Source: AC-32 sp963716865
Lineage (GTDB): Bacteria > Actinomycetota > Thermoleophilia > Gaiellales > Gaiellaceae
Assembly: GCA_963716865.1 (NCBI GenBank)
Contig: CAVQUF010000001.1
Coordinates: 1 to 64,000, forward strand
Direction of reading: 5' to 3'
DNA: 64,000 bases
In this document: positions 43,422-52,222 of the stretch, one piece after another
Layout: each line of letters starts with the position of its first letter
Position numbering within the stretch: the first letter of the stretch is position 1
Notes under the pieces: generated by a model
The model's database searches: none
Seen by the model: only the letters and a program-made list of their open reading frames with translations
Told to the model about the DNA's origin: nothing
Position numbers and translations under genes: made by a program

Positions 43422-46298
43422 ATGGCCGAGGCTCCAAGCGGGACGGTGACGCTCGTGTTCGGCGACATCGAGGGCTCGACGCGGTTGCTACAGCGCTCGG
43501 GGGAAGCCTACGCTGAACTCCTCTCCACGCACCGTGATCTGATCCGCGAGGCGTTTCGCAGACACAACGGGTTCGAGGTGGACATGCTGGCGGACTCGTT
43601 CTTCGCCACGTTCGCCTCCGCGAAGGACGCGGCCGCCGCCGCCGTGGACGCTCAGCAGGCGCTCGCAGGCCACGAGTGGCCGGACGGCCACGAGATCCGG
43701 GTCCGCATGGGCCTCCACACCGGAGAGCCGCGCCTGATCGGCGATCGCTACGTCGGGCTCGACGTCCACCACGGCGCGCGCGTGATGGCGGCCGGGCACG
43801 GCGGACAGGTGCTCGTCTCGGAGTCGACGCGGGGGCTCCTCGACGACGGGGTTCGGCTCCGCGACCTCGGCGAGCACCGGCTCAAGGACCTCTCGGGCCC
43901 GCAGCACCTTTTCCAGCTCGAGATCGAAGGCCTGCCGGGCGAGTTCCCGCCCCTGAACACACTCGACAACAGGCCGACCAACCTCCCCGCGCTGCCGAAC
44001 ACGTTCATCGGCCGCGCGCGCGAGCTCGCCGAGGCGGAGGAGCTCCTCGTGCGCGAGGACCTCCGCATCCTCACCCTCACCGGGAGCGGCGGCGCCGGAA
44101 AGACGCGGCTGGCGCTCCAGCTCGCCGCGGAGGCGATCGAGCGGTTCCCGAACGGCGTCTTCTTCGTCTCGCTCTCGCCCGTCCGGGACTGGGAGCTCGT
44201 GGTGCCGACGATCGCGCGGACGCTCGGCCTGCGCGAGTACCCCGGCGAGACGATGCTCGAGACGCTGACGGAGTACGTCCGGGACAAGGAGCTACTGCTC
44301 CTCCTGGACAACCTCGAGCACGTGCTCGCCGCCGCGCCGGCGATCTCGGGCCTGCTCGCGTCGGCCCCCGGGCTTCGCGTGCTGGCTACGAGCAGGACGC
44401 CGCTTCATCTCTCGGGCGAGCGCACGTACGCCGTCCCGCCGCTGGCGCTTCCGGACACGGAGCGCGCCACCAACGCCGCGGAGGTCGAAGAGTCCGAGGC
44501 GGTCAGGCTCTTCGTCGAGCGGGCCCACGCCGCCGCGACCGACTTCGCGCTGACGGACGACAACGCGGAGGCGGTGGCGGAGATCTGTGTGCGCCTCGAC
44601 GGCCTTCCGCTCGCAATCGAGCTCGCCGCGCCGCGCGTACGGGCGCTCACGCCGGCCGCGCTCCTGCGCCGTCTCGACCAGCGGCTGAAGCTCCTCACCG
44701 GCGGCGCCCAGGACCTGGACGAGCGCCAGCGCACGCTGCGCGCGACGATCGAATGGAGCCACGACCTGCTGCTCGAGGACGAGAAGGTGCTGTTCGCCCG
44801 GCTCGGCTCGTTCGTCGGAGGTTGCCGGCTCGAGGCCGCGGAGTCCCTCTGCGACCCCGACGGCTCGCTCGGGACCGAGGTCCTCGACGGCCTCGGCTCC
44901 CTCGTCGAGAAGAGCCTTCTGCGACGGAGGGCGGACTCCGACGGCGAGCCGCGCTTCTGGATGCTCGAGACGATCCGCGAGTACGCGCTCGAGCTGCTGG
45001 AGGCCTCGGGCGAGGCCGAGGAGGCGCGACGGCGCCACGCCTGCTGGTACGCGGAGGAGGCGGAGCGGCTCGACGTCGAGTCGCGGACCGGCGACCAGCC
45101 GGCCGTGTTCGCCAGGCTCGACGACGACAACGCAAACCTGCGCGCGGCGATCGGGTTCGCCCGGGAGACGCGGGACGGCGAGCTGATGCTGCGCCTCGTG
45201 ACCGCGCTCTGGAGCTTCTGGTCGACCCGCGGGTACGTCGCCGAGGGGCGGCGTGCGCTCGAGGACGCGTTCGAGCTCGCCCACCGCCGCCCGGCCCGCG
45301 CGCTCCTCGGGCTTTGCACGCTCCGCCACCTGAGCGGAAGCAGCGCCGGACTGCTCGAGGATGCGCAGGAGGCACTCCGGGCCTGCGAGGAGCTCGGCGA
45401 CGACTTCAGCCTCGCGGAGGCGTGGAACCTGCTCGGCCGCGTTCAGGGCAGTCTCATGGGCAGGATGGGCCCGGCAGAGGAGGCGTGGAGAAAGGCGCTC
45501 TCGCACGCCGAGCGCGGGAACTACCCGGCCGAGAAGGCGGAGAGCATCAGCTGGCTGATGGTCAGCGCGATCTTCGGGCCACTGCCGGTCGAAGAGGGCA
45601 TCGCTCGCTGCAAGGAGTTTCTGGACACCGCAGGCGACGATCCCACGATCCGGGCCTTCTGCCGCGTCGAGCGCGCCGTGCTCGAGGCGATGAGCGGCGA
45701 GTTCCAGCTCGCGCGCGAGCTGCTGGCCGAGGGCACCCGGGCGGTCGAGGAGCTCGGGCTCACCGTCTGGGCGGCCGTCATCGCGGAGGAGGCATTCCTC
45801 GTCGAGATGCTGGCCGGCGACGCCGGTGCGGCGGCGAGCACCCTGCGCGAGAGTTACGCGACGCTGGAGCGAATGGGCGAGCGCGGCTTCCTGTCGACGA
45901 TAGCCGGCTTCCTCGCGCAGGCCCTCTACGCGCAAGGCGAGTACGACGAGGCGGAGCGCTTCAGCCGCGCGAGCGAGGCGGCCGCCGCAACCCACGACGT
46001 GGGCTCGCAGGTGCTGTGGCGGAGCGCGCGGGCGAAGGTCGCGGCACGGCGCGGCAACCTCGAGGAGGCCGAAGCGCTGGCGCGGGAGGCGGTCGGCATC
46101 GGCGAGGCGACCGACCTGCTCAACACCCAGGGCGATGCGCTGTCCGATCTGGCCGAGGTCATGGCGCTTGCGGGGCGGCGCGAGGAAGCGTTGACGGCTC
46201 TCGAGGAAGCCGCCGGCCGCTACGAGAGAAAGGGAAACCTGACGTCATTCGACCGGGCTCGCCGGGTCGCACGAGAGGTCGCCGCGGAGCCTTCCTAG
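43422..46298 (+). CDS. Class III cyclase domain - ATPase - TPR signalling protein
   Basis: 958 aa. The cyclase homology domain covers about 8-175 (VFGDIEGSTRLLQ with a metal Asp; MLADSFFATF in place of the usual GDGF; LHTGEPRLIGDRYVG). Next comes an NB-ARC/AfsR-like ATPase with GSGGAGKTRLALQLA and LLLLDNLEHVL, a winged-helix region, then TPR repeats to the C-terminus. Such proteins are frequent in actinobacteria, where the cyclase part may be degenerate. The D-S change at 'GDG' suggests weak or lost activity. No DNA-binding domain is seen. Confidence 0.82.
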   Translation: MAEAPSGTVTLVFGDIEGSTRLLQRSGEAYAELLSTHRDLIREAFRRHNGFEVDMLADSFFATFASAKDAAAAAVDAQQALAGHEWPDGHEIRVRMGLHTGEPRLIGDRYVGLDVHHGARVMAAGHGGQVLVSESTRGLLDDGVRLRDLGEHRLKDLSGPQHLFQLEIEGLPGEFPPLNTLDNRPTNLPALPNTFIGRARELAEAEELLVREDLRILTLTGSGGAGKTRLALQLAAEAIERFPNGVFFVSLSPVRDWELVVPTIARTLGLREYPGETMLETLTEYVRDKELLLLLDNLEHVLAAAPAISGLLASAPGLRVLATSRTPLHLSGERTYAVPPLALPDTERATNAAEVEESEAVRLFVERAHAAATDFALTDDNAEAVAEICVRLDGLPLAIELAAPRVRALTPAALLRRLDQRLKLLTGGAQDLDERQRTLRATIEWSHDLLLEDEKVLFARLGSFVGGCRLEAAESLCDPDGSLGTEVLDGLGSLVEKSLLRRRADSDGEPRFWMLETIREYALELLEASGEAEEARRRHACWYAEEAERLDVESRTGDQPAVFARLDDDNANLRAAIGFARETRDGELMLRLVTALWSFWSTRGYVAEGRRALEDAFELAHRRPARALLGLCTLRHLSGSSAGLLEDAQEALRACEELGDDFSLAEAWNLLGRVQGSLMGRMGPAEEAWRKALSHAERGNYPAEKAESISWLMVSAIFGPLPVEEGIARCKEFLDTAGDDPTIRAFCRVERAVLEAMSGEFQLARELLAEGTRAVEELGLTVWAAVIAEEAFLVEMLAGDAGAAASTLRESYATLERMGERGFLSTIAGFLAQALYAQGEYDEAERFSRASEAAAATHDVGSQVLWRSARAKVAARRGNLEEAEALAREAVGIGEATDLLNTQGDALSDLAEVMALAGRREEALTALEEAAGRYERKGNLTSFDRARRVAREVAAEPS

Positions 46299-46358
46299 CC
46301 TTGACAGAGGCAGGCCGAGCCAGGATATTCGGCGGCGTCCACCGAGAGGGGAGGAGCG

Positions 46359-46577
46359 ATGCCGAACCAGACCGGAGGCAGAGGAAGGCAGCCGACGAAG
46401 GATCACGTTAAGCAGTACCTGGGGAGACGGGGCGTGGACCCGAGCGATCTTGGTGACAAAACGCACGCCGCGCTGAACTCGCTCACGCCCCAGGAGCTGG
46501 CCGTCCTCGACAAGGTCGGCACGGGTCTCGAACAGGACGGCGTACCCGCCCGGATGTACCCGAGCTTGGTTCACTGA
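46359..46577 (+). CDS. Small LTPxEL-motif protein A
   Basis: 72 aa, ATG 46359 with GGGAGGAG upstream. The C-terminal half reads NSLTPQELAVLDKVGTGLEQ and ends YPSLVH. The next gene's product shares the layout: (F/L)TPxEL, L...G, hydrophobic residue and final His. This recalls the core of small RiPP-precursor-like ('aroma-sacti') domains in actinobacteria, where LSPEEV.VL..VK.RL recurs; that is a resemblance, not a match. First gene of a three-gene set. Confidence 0.55.
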   Translation: MPNQTGGRGRQPTKDHVKQYLGRRGVDPSDLGDKTHAALNSLTPQELAVLDKVGTGLEQDGVPARMYPSLVH

Positions 46578-46604
46578 GGCCGTCGACCCGAAGGGAGACC
46601 CGTC

Positions 46605-46820
46605 ATGGACAAGGAACGCAGGCTCGAGTCGATTCAGCCAGAGCTCGCGCAGTACCTTGCGCGGAGCGTTCTCAGCACGGTTCATCCCGACGTCTATGAG
46701 GCGCTCCTGGCGTTCACGCCCGAGGAGCTCAAAAAGCTCACGCGGTTGGGGGAGGTCCTCAGGCGTCACGGCGGGTGCGAGCCCGACCCGTGTCTCCGTA
46801 CGCTCTACCTGATCCATTGA
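46605..46820 (+). CDS. Small (F/L)TPxEL-motif protein B, paralogue of A
   Basis: 71 aa, ATG 46605 with GAAGGGAG upstream. Helical N-terminus (SIQPELAQYLARSVLSTVHP), then LAFTPEELKKLTRLGEVLRR, a Cys pair (CEPDPC) and the end LRTLYLIH. Its stop codon is overlapped by the TTG start of the haem-oxygenase-like gene (TTGA), so translation of the two is coupled. Confidence 0.6.
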   Translation: MDKERRLESIQPELAQYLARSVLSTVHPDVYEALLAFTPEELKKLTRLGEVLRRHGGCEPDPCLRTLYLIH

Positions 46821-47500
46821 CGAGCACTCCGGCCGTCGCGCCGGGGACGGCGAGCACCCGCTTTCGCGCGAAGATCGAGCTCGCGATCGGGCCGCTCGCG
46901 AGCGCGTGCACCGAGCTCTTCGAGGACCCGCGCCTCCGCGAGCTCTGGCCCGAGTACCTGGTGATCCAGCACCAGATCATCCGCGCCACGGTTCCGCTCA
47001 CCATCGCCGCCGCCAAGCGGACGCGCGAGCTCCGCGGCGACCCGCTCGCCGAGCCGCTCGCCGCCTACCTCGACGAGCACGTCGACGAGGAGCGCGGCCA
47101 CGACGACACGCTCCTGGACGACCTCGAGCTCCTCGGGATCGGCCGGGCGGATGTCCTCGCCCTGGTACCACCGCCCTCGGTCGCGGAGCTGGTGGGCGCT
47201 CAGTACTACTGGCTCCTGCACCACCATCCGCTGATGTTCCTCGGCTTCGTCGGGGTGATGGAGGGCTATCCGCCGACCCCGGAGCTCGTGGAGCTGCTGA
47301 TCGAGCGGACCGGGTATCCGCCGGAGGCGTTCCGGACCTTCGCCGAGCACGCCGAGCTCGATCCCGGGCACCGCGACCACCTCGACCGCGTGCTCGACAC
47401 GCTCCCGTTCACGGGAGAGGACGAGACGCTCCTGGGAATCTCCGCCATGACGACCGCCGGCCTCGCCGCGCGGCCGCTCGAGGAGCTGCTCGCCCGGTAG
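46817..47500 (+). CDS. Haem-oxygenase-like (iron-containing redox/TenA-like) protein
   Basis: 227 aa from TTG 46817. Helical, with metal-ligand candidates on successive helices: EYLVIQHQIIRATVP; LDEHVDEERGHDDTLLDDLE; then LLHHHPLMFLGFVGVMEGYP; HAELDPGHRDHLDRVLDTL. The DEH..DE..H and H..LD.GH.DH patterns fit the haem-oxygenase-like diiron oxidase (HDO) superfamily, whose members oxidise amino acids, peptides and other small molecules. Its substrate is unknown. Translational coupling to two small peptides suggests they may be partners or substrates. Confidence 0.7.
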   Translation: MTSTPAVAPGTASTRFRAKIELAIGPLASACTELFEDPRLRELWPEYLVIQHQIIRATVPLTIAAAKRTRELRGDPLAEPLAAYLDEHVDEERGHDDTLLDDLELLGIGRADVLALVPPPSVAELVGAQYYWLLHHHPLMFLGFVGVMEGYPPTPELVELLIERTGYPPEAFRTFAEHAELDPGHRDHLDRVLDTLPFTGEDETLLGISAMTTAGLAARPLEELLAR

Positions 47501-47556
47501 CCGACCGTCCCGGCCGGCCGCGTCCTCGCCGAGCGCGCCGGCTGTAGGATCGAGCG

Positions 47557-48123
47557 GTGCCCATTCGCCGCCCAGACCGCCTCTACTTCACCGGCGACGA
47601 CGAGGCGGACGAGCTGCTCGCGCGCGACCCGTTCGCGCTCCTGGTCGGGTTCGCGCTCGACCAGCAGGTGACGGTGCAGACGGCGTTCTCGGGGCCGCTG
47701 AAGCTCGAGAAGCGGCTCGGGACGCTCGATCCAGGCATGATCGCGACCACCGATCCGGGGAAGCTCGAGGCGGTTTTCCGCGAAAAGCCGGCCATCCACC
47801 GCTTCCCCGGCGCGATGGCGACTCGGGTTCAGGATCTCGCGGGCGCGGTCGTCGAGGACTACGGCGGCGACGCCGAGCGCGTATGGAGCGAGGCGGCCGA
47901 CGGGACCGACCTGCGCGCGCGGATCTCGGCGCTGCCCGGGTTCGGCGAGATGAAGGTCAAGGCGCTCGGCGCCGTGCTGTCGAAGCGCTTCGGCGTGCCC
48001 GCCGCGGCCGAGCTCGACCCGGGCCACCCGACCCTCGGCGACGTTGACTCGCCCGAGGCGCTCGAGGCCTACCAGGCGAAGAAGCGGGCCTACAAGGCGT
48101 CGCTTCGCACCAAAGCCGGCTAG
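47557..48123 (+). CDS. HhH-GPD family DNA glycosylase-like protein (TIGR03252 type)
   Basis: 188 aa from GTG 47557. Starts FTGDDEADELLARDPFALLVG and LDQQVTVQTAFSGP, the diagnostic opening of an actinobacterial HhH-GPD group. Helix-hairpin-helix LPGFGEMKVKALGAVLSKRFG is near 130; there is no catalytic Lys at the Nth position and no Fe-S Cys. A base-excision role is inferred from fold only. The C-terminus is basic (YQAKKRAYKASLRTKA). Confidence 0.8.
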   Translation: MPIRRPDRLYFTGDDEADELLARDPFALLVGFALDQQVTVQTAFSGPLKLEKRLGTLDPGMIATTDPGKLEAVFREKPAIHRFPGAMATRVQDLAGAVVEDYGGDAERVWSEAADGTDLRARISALPGFGEMKVKALGAVLSKRFGVPAAAELDPGHPTLGDVDSPEALEAYQAKKRAYKASLRTKAG

Positions 48124-48287
48124 CCGCGCCTCCCTCGACGCGCACGACCGGCGAAGCCGTCACACTTCCAGCACGATCCCGTTTCACACGAGCGCGGAAT
48201 TGCCCGATAGGCTCGCAGCGGGGAGGAGGTCTTCGGGTACCTGCCTCGGGGGTCCGAAGTGGACATGCCAGTGCCGATACCGACCTC

Positions 48288-49202
48288 GTGAGAGCACACG
48301 CCGCCGCCTTCGTCGTCCTCGCCCTCGCCTGCATCGCGGGCGGCTCCGCCTACGCGCTCCGCGTGCCCTCCGCACCGCGTTGCCCGATCTTCCCGAAGGC
48401 GAACCCGTGGAACCAGCGGGTCGACCAGCTTCCGGTCGCGAAGAACTCGGCCGCCGTGATCGCCTCGATCGGGGTCTCGACGGGTCTGCACGCGGACTTC
48501 GGCTCGGGCCTGTGGCAGGGCTCGAAGATCGGGATCCCGTTCGACGTGGTCACGAAGAAGACGCGCCGCTCCCGGGTCTCGTTCGAGTACAACGACGAGA
48601 GCGACCACGTCCGCTACCCGATCCCGAAGCGCGTCCACATCGAAGGCGGCAGCGACCACCACGCGCTGCTGCTCGACAAGAGCGCCTGCCGCCTCTACGA
48701 GCTCGGCGGGCTCCAGAAGAGCAACGGCCGCTGGCACGCGTGGGCCGGCGCGACCTGGAACCTGCGCTCGAACAGGGTCCGCCCCGCCGGCTGGACTTCT
48801 GCCGACGCCGCCGGCCTGCCGATCTTCCCCGGGCTGGCGCGCTACGACGAGGTGAAGCGAGGCGTCATCGACCACGCGCTCCGCTTCACGGTCGAGGACA
48901 CGCGCCGCGCGTACGTCTACCCGGCCCGCCACTACGCGAGCGACCTGACGGCCGCCGACCTGCCGCCGATGGGCCTCCGCGTCCGGCTCAAGGCGAGCTT
49001 CGACATCCGGCCGTATCCGCGCCAGGCGCGGATCGTCCTCACCGCCCTCAAGCGCTACGGGATGATGGTCGCCGACAACGGCTCGAACTGGTACATCACG
49101 GGCGCCCCGAGCCCCGGCTGGTCGAACGACCAGCTGCACACGCTGGGACAGGTGAAGGGCTCCGACTTCGAGGTCGTGGACACCTCGAAGCTCCGGCCCT
49201 GA
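48288..49202 (+). CDS. Secreted actinobacterial protein of unknown function
   Basis: 304 aa from GTG 48288 with a signal peptide (AAAFVVLALACIAGGSAYA). The mature part begins CPIFPKANPWNQRVDQLPVA and contains VHIEGGSDHH, then LLLDKSACRLYEL, AGWTSADAAGLPIFPGLARYDEV and LKRYGMMVADNGSNWYI. These blocks recur in a widespread secreted actinobacterial family without known activity. The HxEGGSDHH segment could hold a metal. 164 bases upstream carry no other gene. Confidence 0.65.
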   Translation: MRAHAAAFVVLALACIAGGSAYALRVPSAPRCPIFPKANPWNQRVDQLPVAKNSAAVIASIGVSTGLHADFGSGLWQGSKIGIPFDVVTKKTRRSRVSFEYNDESDHVRYPIPKRVHIEGGSDHHALLLDKSACRLYELGGLQKSNGRWHAWAGATWNLRSNRVRPAGWTSADAAGLPIFPGLARYDEVKRGVIDHALRFTVEDTRRAYVYPARHYASDLTAADLPPMGLRVRLKASFDIRPYPRQARIVLTALKRYGMMVADNGSNWYITGAPSPGWSNDQLHTLGQVKGSDFEVVDTSKLRP

Positions 49203-49206
49203 GCCG

Positions 49207-49848
49207 TCAGTAGCGCGGGTCGTCCCGGTCGATGTTCCAGTGGCGTCCGGCGGAAGCGAGCCACAGCCCGTCCTCGCGCGGCAGCATGGCGTAGCGGCTG
49301 ATCATCCGCTGGCCGCCCTCGGCGTCGCCGTACAGGAGGTCGACGGTCCAGTCGCCGTGCGCCTCGATCACCTCGCGCGCCTCGACGAACCCCGGCGCGG
49401 ACGGGTCCCGGAACGTCCCCTGCCAGAAACCGAGGTCGCCCACCGCGATGTAGAGGTCTCGGGTCAGGCGTGTGAACTCCTCGGGCTCGAGGTGGTCGGC
49501 GCGGGTGATTCGCCCCGGATAGAAGTGCCAGCCGTGCAGGACGGCGATTCCCGAGCCGACGTTGCGAAGCGGCGCGGCGAGCAGGACTGCATCGCCACTC
49601 GCTTCGGCGACCGCGGAGCCTCCCGGCGCGACGAGGTACTTGCCCTCGACGAATGAGACCTTCTGGGTCGGGTCCTCGAGCCGCGCGGGCATCAACAACG
49701 GGCGGAGGCCGACGAGGAGCGACCGCTCGGCCACCCGGGCCGCACGGTTCGCCGAGCGGACCGACGCGAACGTGGCCATGGCCAGCACGAGCGTGCCCGC
49801 GGCCGTTGCGAGGGCGGAGATCGTCACCCAGTCGGTCGCGAGGGCCAC
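49207..49848 (-). CDS. Membrane-anchored protein of unknown function
   Basis: 213 aa from GTG 49848. One N-terminal transmembrane helix (WVTISALATAAGTLVLAMATF), a basic linker (SVRSANRAARVAERSLL), then a soluble beta-rich domain with VGLRPLLMPARLEDPTQKV, NVGSGIAVLHGWHFYPG and TVDLLYGDAEGGQRMISRY. Similar proteins occur in actinobacteria without assigned role. It starts three bases after the metallo-hydrolase stop, so likely cotranscribed. Confidence 0.6.
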   Translation of the reverse strand: MALATDWVTISALATAAGTLVLAMATFASVRSANRAARVAERSLLVGLRPLLMPARLEDPTQKVSFVEGKYLVAPGGSAVAEASGDAVLLAAPLRNVGSGIAVLHGWHFYPGRITRADHLEPEEFTRLTRDLYIAVGDLGFWQGTFRDPSAPGFVEAREVIEAHGDWTVDLLYGDAEGGQRMISRYAMLPREDGLWLASAGRHWNIDRDDPRY

Positions 49849-49850
49849 GC

Positions 49851-50579
49851 CTAGGTCGGGCCGCGGCGCTTCGCGGGCTCGACCGCTTCGTCCGCCTCGA
49901 CCGGGTCGCCGTGGCCCGGCAGCAGGAGCCCGAGACCCTCGAGCCGGTCCAGCGACGCCAACGCCTGCTCGTTGCTGCGGTTGAGGGAGCTCGGCATCAG
50001 CTGCGGCCCCGGCTGACCCGTCAGTGGGTTGTAGGTACAGAGCGCGTCGCCGGCAAAGGTCACGCCCGCCCCCTCGGCGACCAGCGCGCAGTGGCCCGCG
50101 GTGTGGCCGGGCGTGTGCACCACGCGGAGCCGGCCCGGAACGTCGAGGACGTCGCCGTCCGAGAACGTGCGGACCTCCTCGATCGGCCGGCGCTTGAGCC
50201 CGCCGTTGCGACCGAGCTCCCAGAGGAGCTTCCACGCCGCCGGGTGCCGGAGGTACGGGAGCATCGAGGCCTCGTTCTTCCCCTGCGACTTCTGCGTGCG
50301 CGCGAGCTGCTCGTCGTCGGCGTGCACGTAGACCGGAACGCCTAGCTCGGCCCGCAGCAGCTCCGCGACGCCGACGTGGTCCGCGTGCGCATGCGTCAGC
50401 ACCACCGCCGCGACGTCGGACTCGGCGAGGCCGAGCTCGCCGCAGCCGGGACCGACCTGGCCGCGGTAGCCCGACACGCCCGCGTCCACGACGGTCACCT
50501 TCCCGCCCTCCTCGACGAGGTACCAGTTGACGTACGGGCTCCCGAGCCGGACGACGTGATCCGCGACCTTCGTGGTCAC
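49851..50579 (-). CDS. Metallo-beta-lactamase-fold hydrolase
   Basis: 242 aa. Zinc ligands in LTHAHADHVG, RVVHTPGHTAGHCAL, FAGDALC and LLPGHGDPV, the full MBL set. Typical of small cytoplasmic hydrolases (glyoxalase II or lactonase-like); the substrate is not predictable. GTG or ATG start at 50579. Nine bases separate it from the ligD-type gene. Confidence 0.88.
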   Translation of the reverse strand: MTTKVADHVVRLGSPYVNWYLVEEGGKVTVVDAGVSGYRGQVGPGCGELGLAESDVAAVVLTHAHADHVGVAELLRAELGVPVYVHADDEQLARTQKSQGKNEASMLPYLRHPAAWKLLWELGRNGGLKRRPIEEVRTFSDGDVLDVPGRLRVVHTPGHTAGHCALVAEGAGVTFAGDALCTYNPLTGQPGPQLMPSSLNRSNEQALASLDRLEGLGLLLPGHGDPVEADEAVEPAKRRGPT

Positions 50580-50588
50580 GCGGAGACG

Positions 50589-51516
50589 TTACTCCTCCTG
50601 CGTCCGCAGCACGCGCAGCGCGGAGCCGATGCTCTGCCCGCCCCGCAGCACCGGCTCGAACAGGTCGCCGTGCTTCTCGACCCGCTCGAGCGCCTGCCGC
50701 ATCCCGTAGTCGCGCGGCCGCACCTTCTCGCCGAGCTCCTCCCACCGCAGCGGCGTCGAGACCGGCGCGCCGGGCTTCGGCCGCACGGAGTACACGGACG
50801 CGATCGTCTTCCCGTGGCCGTTCTGGCGGTGGTCGACGAGCACGCCGCGGCGCTTCTTCTTCAGCCACTCGGTCGTGACGAGGCCGGGGTGCTCGCTCTT
50901 CGAGCCCGCGCGAGACGCGCTCGGCCAGCTCGTACGTGTCCGAGTACGGTCGCCGCCGCGCGATCGGCAGGAGGACGTGGATCCCGTCGGCGCCGCTCGT
51001 CTTCACGTCGAGCGCGAGCTCGAGCTGCTCCAGCGCGTCGCGCACGAGGTGCGCGACGCTGATCGCCTGCGCGAAGCCGTTGCGCGACTCGGGCGGGTCG
51101 AGGTCGAAGACGACGTAGTCCGGGCGCTCGGGCTTGTCGACGCGCGAGTACCAGGCGTTCATGTCGATGCAGTTCATCTGGACCATCCAGATGACCGCGG
51201 CGGGCTCGTTGACGAGCGTGAAGTCGACGAGCCGCGAGTCCCCCTCGCGCGGCCAGGTCCGGAACTGCCGCGTCGGGATCCACGATGGCTTTCCTTTCGG
51301 CGCCTGCTTGTGAAAGTACGGCTGGCCGTGAATGCCATGGGGATAGCGCTTGAGCGTGAACGGCCGGTTGCGTAGGTGCGGGACGATGGCCTCGCCGATC
51401 TCGCCGTAGTACTCCGCGAGGTCGCCCTTCGTCACACGGTCGCCGGGAAAGAGGACGCGCTCCGGATGTGTGACCCGGACGCGGCGGCGGCCGACCTCCA
51501 GCTCGAGCTCAGGCAA
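50589..51516 (-). pseudogene. ligD: LigD polymerase domain (PolDom), frameshifted
   Basis: Start TTG 51516 overlaps the methyltransferase stop. THPERVLFPGDRVTKGDLAEYY, then PFTLKRYPHGIHGQPYFHKQ, WMVQMNCIDMNAWYSR, VVFDLDPPESRNGF (catalytic DLDP) and SGADGIHVLLPI match the primase-polymerase domain of LigD used in non-homologous end joining. At about 50890-50905 the frame shifts by one base. The true continuation EHPGLVTTEWLKKKRRGVLV, then GKTIASVYSVRPK, is in another frame to the stop at 50589. Joined, about 310 aa, a full PolDom. No ligase, nuclease or Ku gene is adjacent. The lesion may be a read error. Confidence 0.8.
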
Positions 51517-52222
51517 GGCGCGTCCAGACGAGCTCGTGCCTGAGCGGGAGCCGGTACGGACCGGTGAGGTGCGGCCGCACCCCCGCGAACAGCGCGGTGC
51601 GCTCGTCGGGAGGGAGCGAGGCGAGGGAGCTCGTGGTCGAGTAGAGCGCGAGCAACGCCTCCGGGTCGACGGTGAGCTCGTCCTCTGCCCGCTCGTAGTG
51701 GAGCGGCCCGAACGGCGATGCCGCGAAGGCGTCGTCCCACGGCGGTCGGCGCTGGGACCGGTAGCGCTCCCAGGGCTCGCTGAGCAGCTGCAGCGCCGCA
51801 TCGGGCAGCGGCGGCTCGGTCTCCCACCAGTGCGTGGAGACGATCGCGAGGCCGCCGCCCGGCCGGAGCACACGCGCGAGCTCCGCGATCGCCGCCGTGG
51901 GATCGAACCAGTGGAAGGCCTCGCCGACGAAGGCGGCATCGATGCTCGCGTCGTCGAGTGGGATGGCCTCCGCGCTCCCCGCGAGCGCGTCGCCGTGAAT
52001 CGCGCGCATTCGATCGTCCGGCTCCACGGCGACGACGTGGGCGAAGCGACGAGCAAGCTCGTGCGTCAGGCGTCCCGTCCCGGCGGCGAGATCGAGGACC
52101 CGGGCACCCGCGTCGAGCTGCAGCGCGTCCTGAGCCCGGTCGAGCAGCGTCTGCGAGTAGGGAGGCCGGACGCGGTGGTACGTCTCCGCGACGTTGCCGA
52201 AGCTGAGCCCGAGCTCAAGCAA
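51509..52222 (-). CDS. SAM-dependent methyltransferase (second of a tandem pair)
   Basis: 237 aa from TTG 52222, overlapping the upstream stop by 8 bases. Class I Rossmann: VLDLAAGTGRLTHELA (motif I), VAVEPDDRMRAI, EAFHWFD and LARVLRPGGGLAIV. Paralogue of the next gene: both keep GEAFHWF and end TRLA, about 35-40% alike by eye. Small-molecule or lipid methylation is likely; the substrate is unknown. Confidence 0.82.
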   Translation of the reverse strand: MLELGLSFGNVAETYHRVRPPYSQTLLDRAQDALQLDAGARVLDLAAGTGRLTHELARRFAHVVAVEPDDRMRAIHGDALAGSAEAIPLDDASIDAAFVGEAFHWFDPTAAIAELARVLRPGGGLAIVSTHWWETEPPLPDAALQLLSEPWERYRSQRRPPWDDAFAASPFGPLHYERAEDELTVDPEALLALYSTTSSLASLPPDERTALFAGVRPHLTGPYRLPLRHELVWTRLA

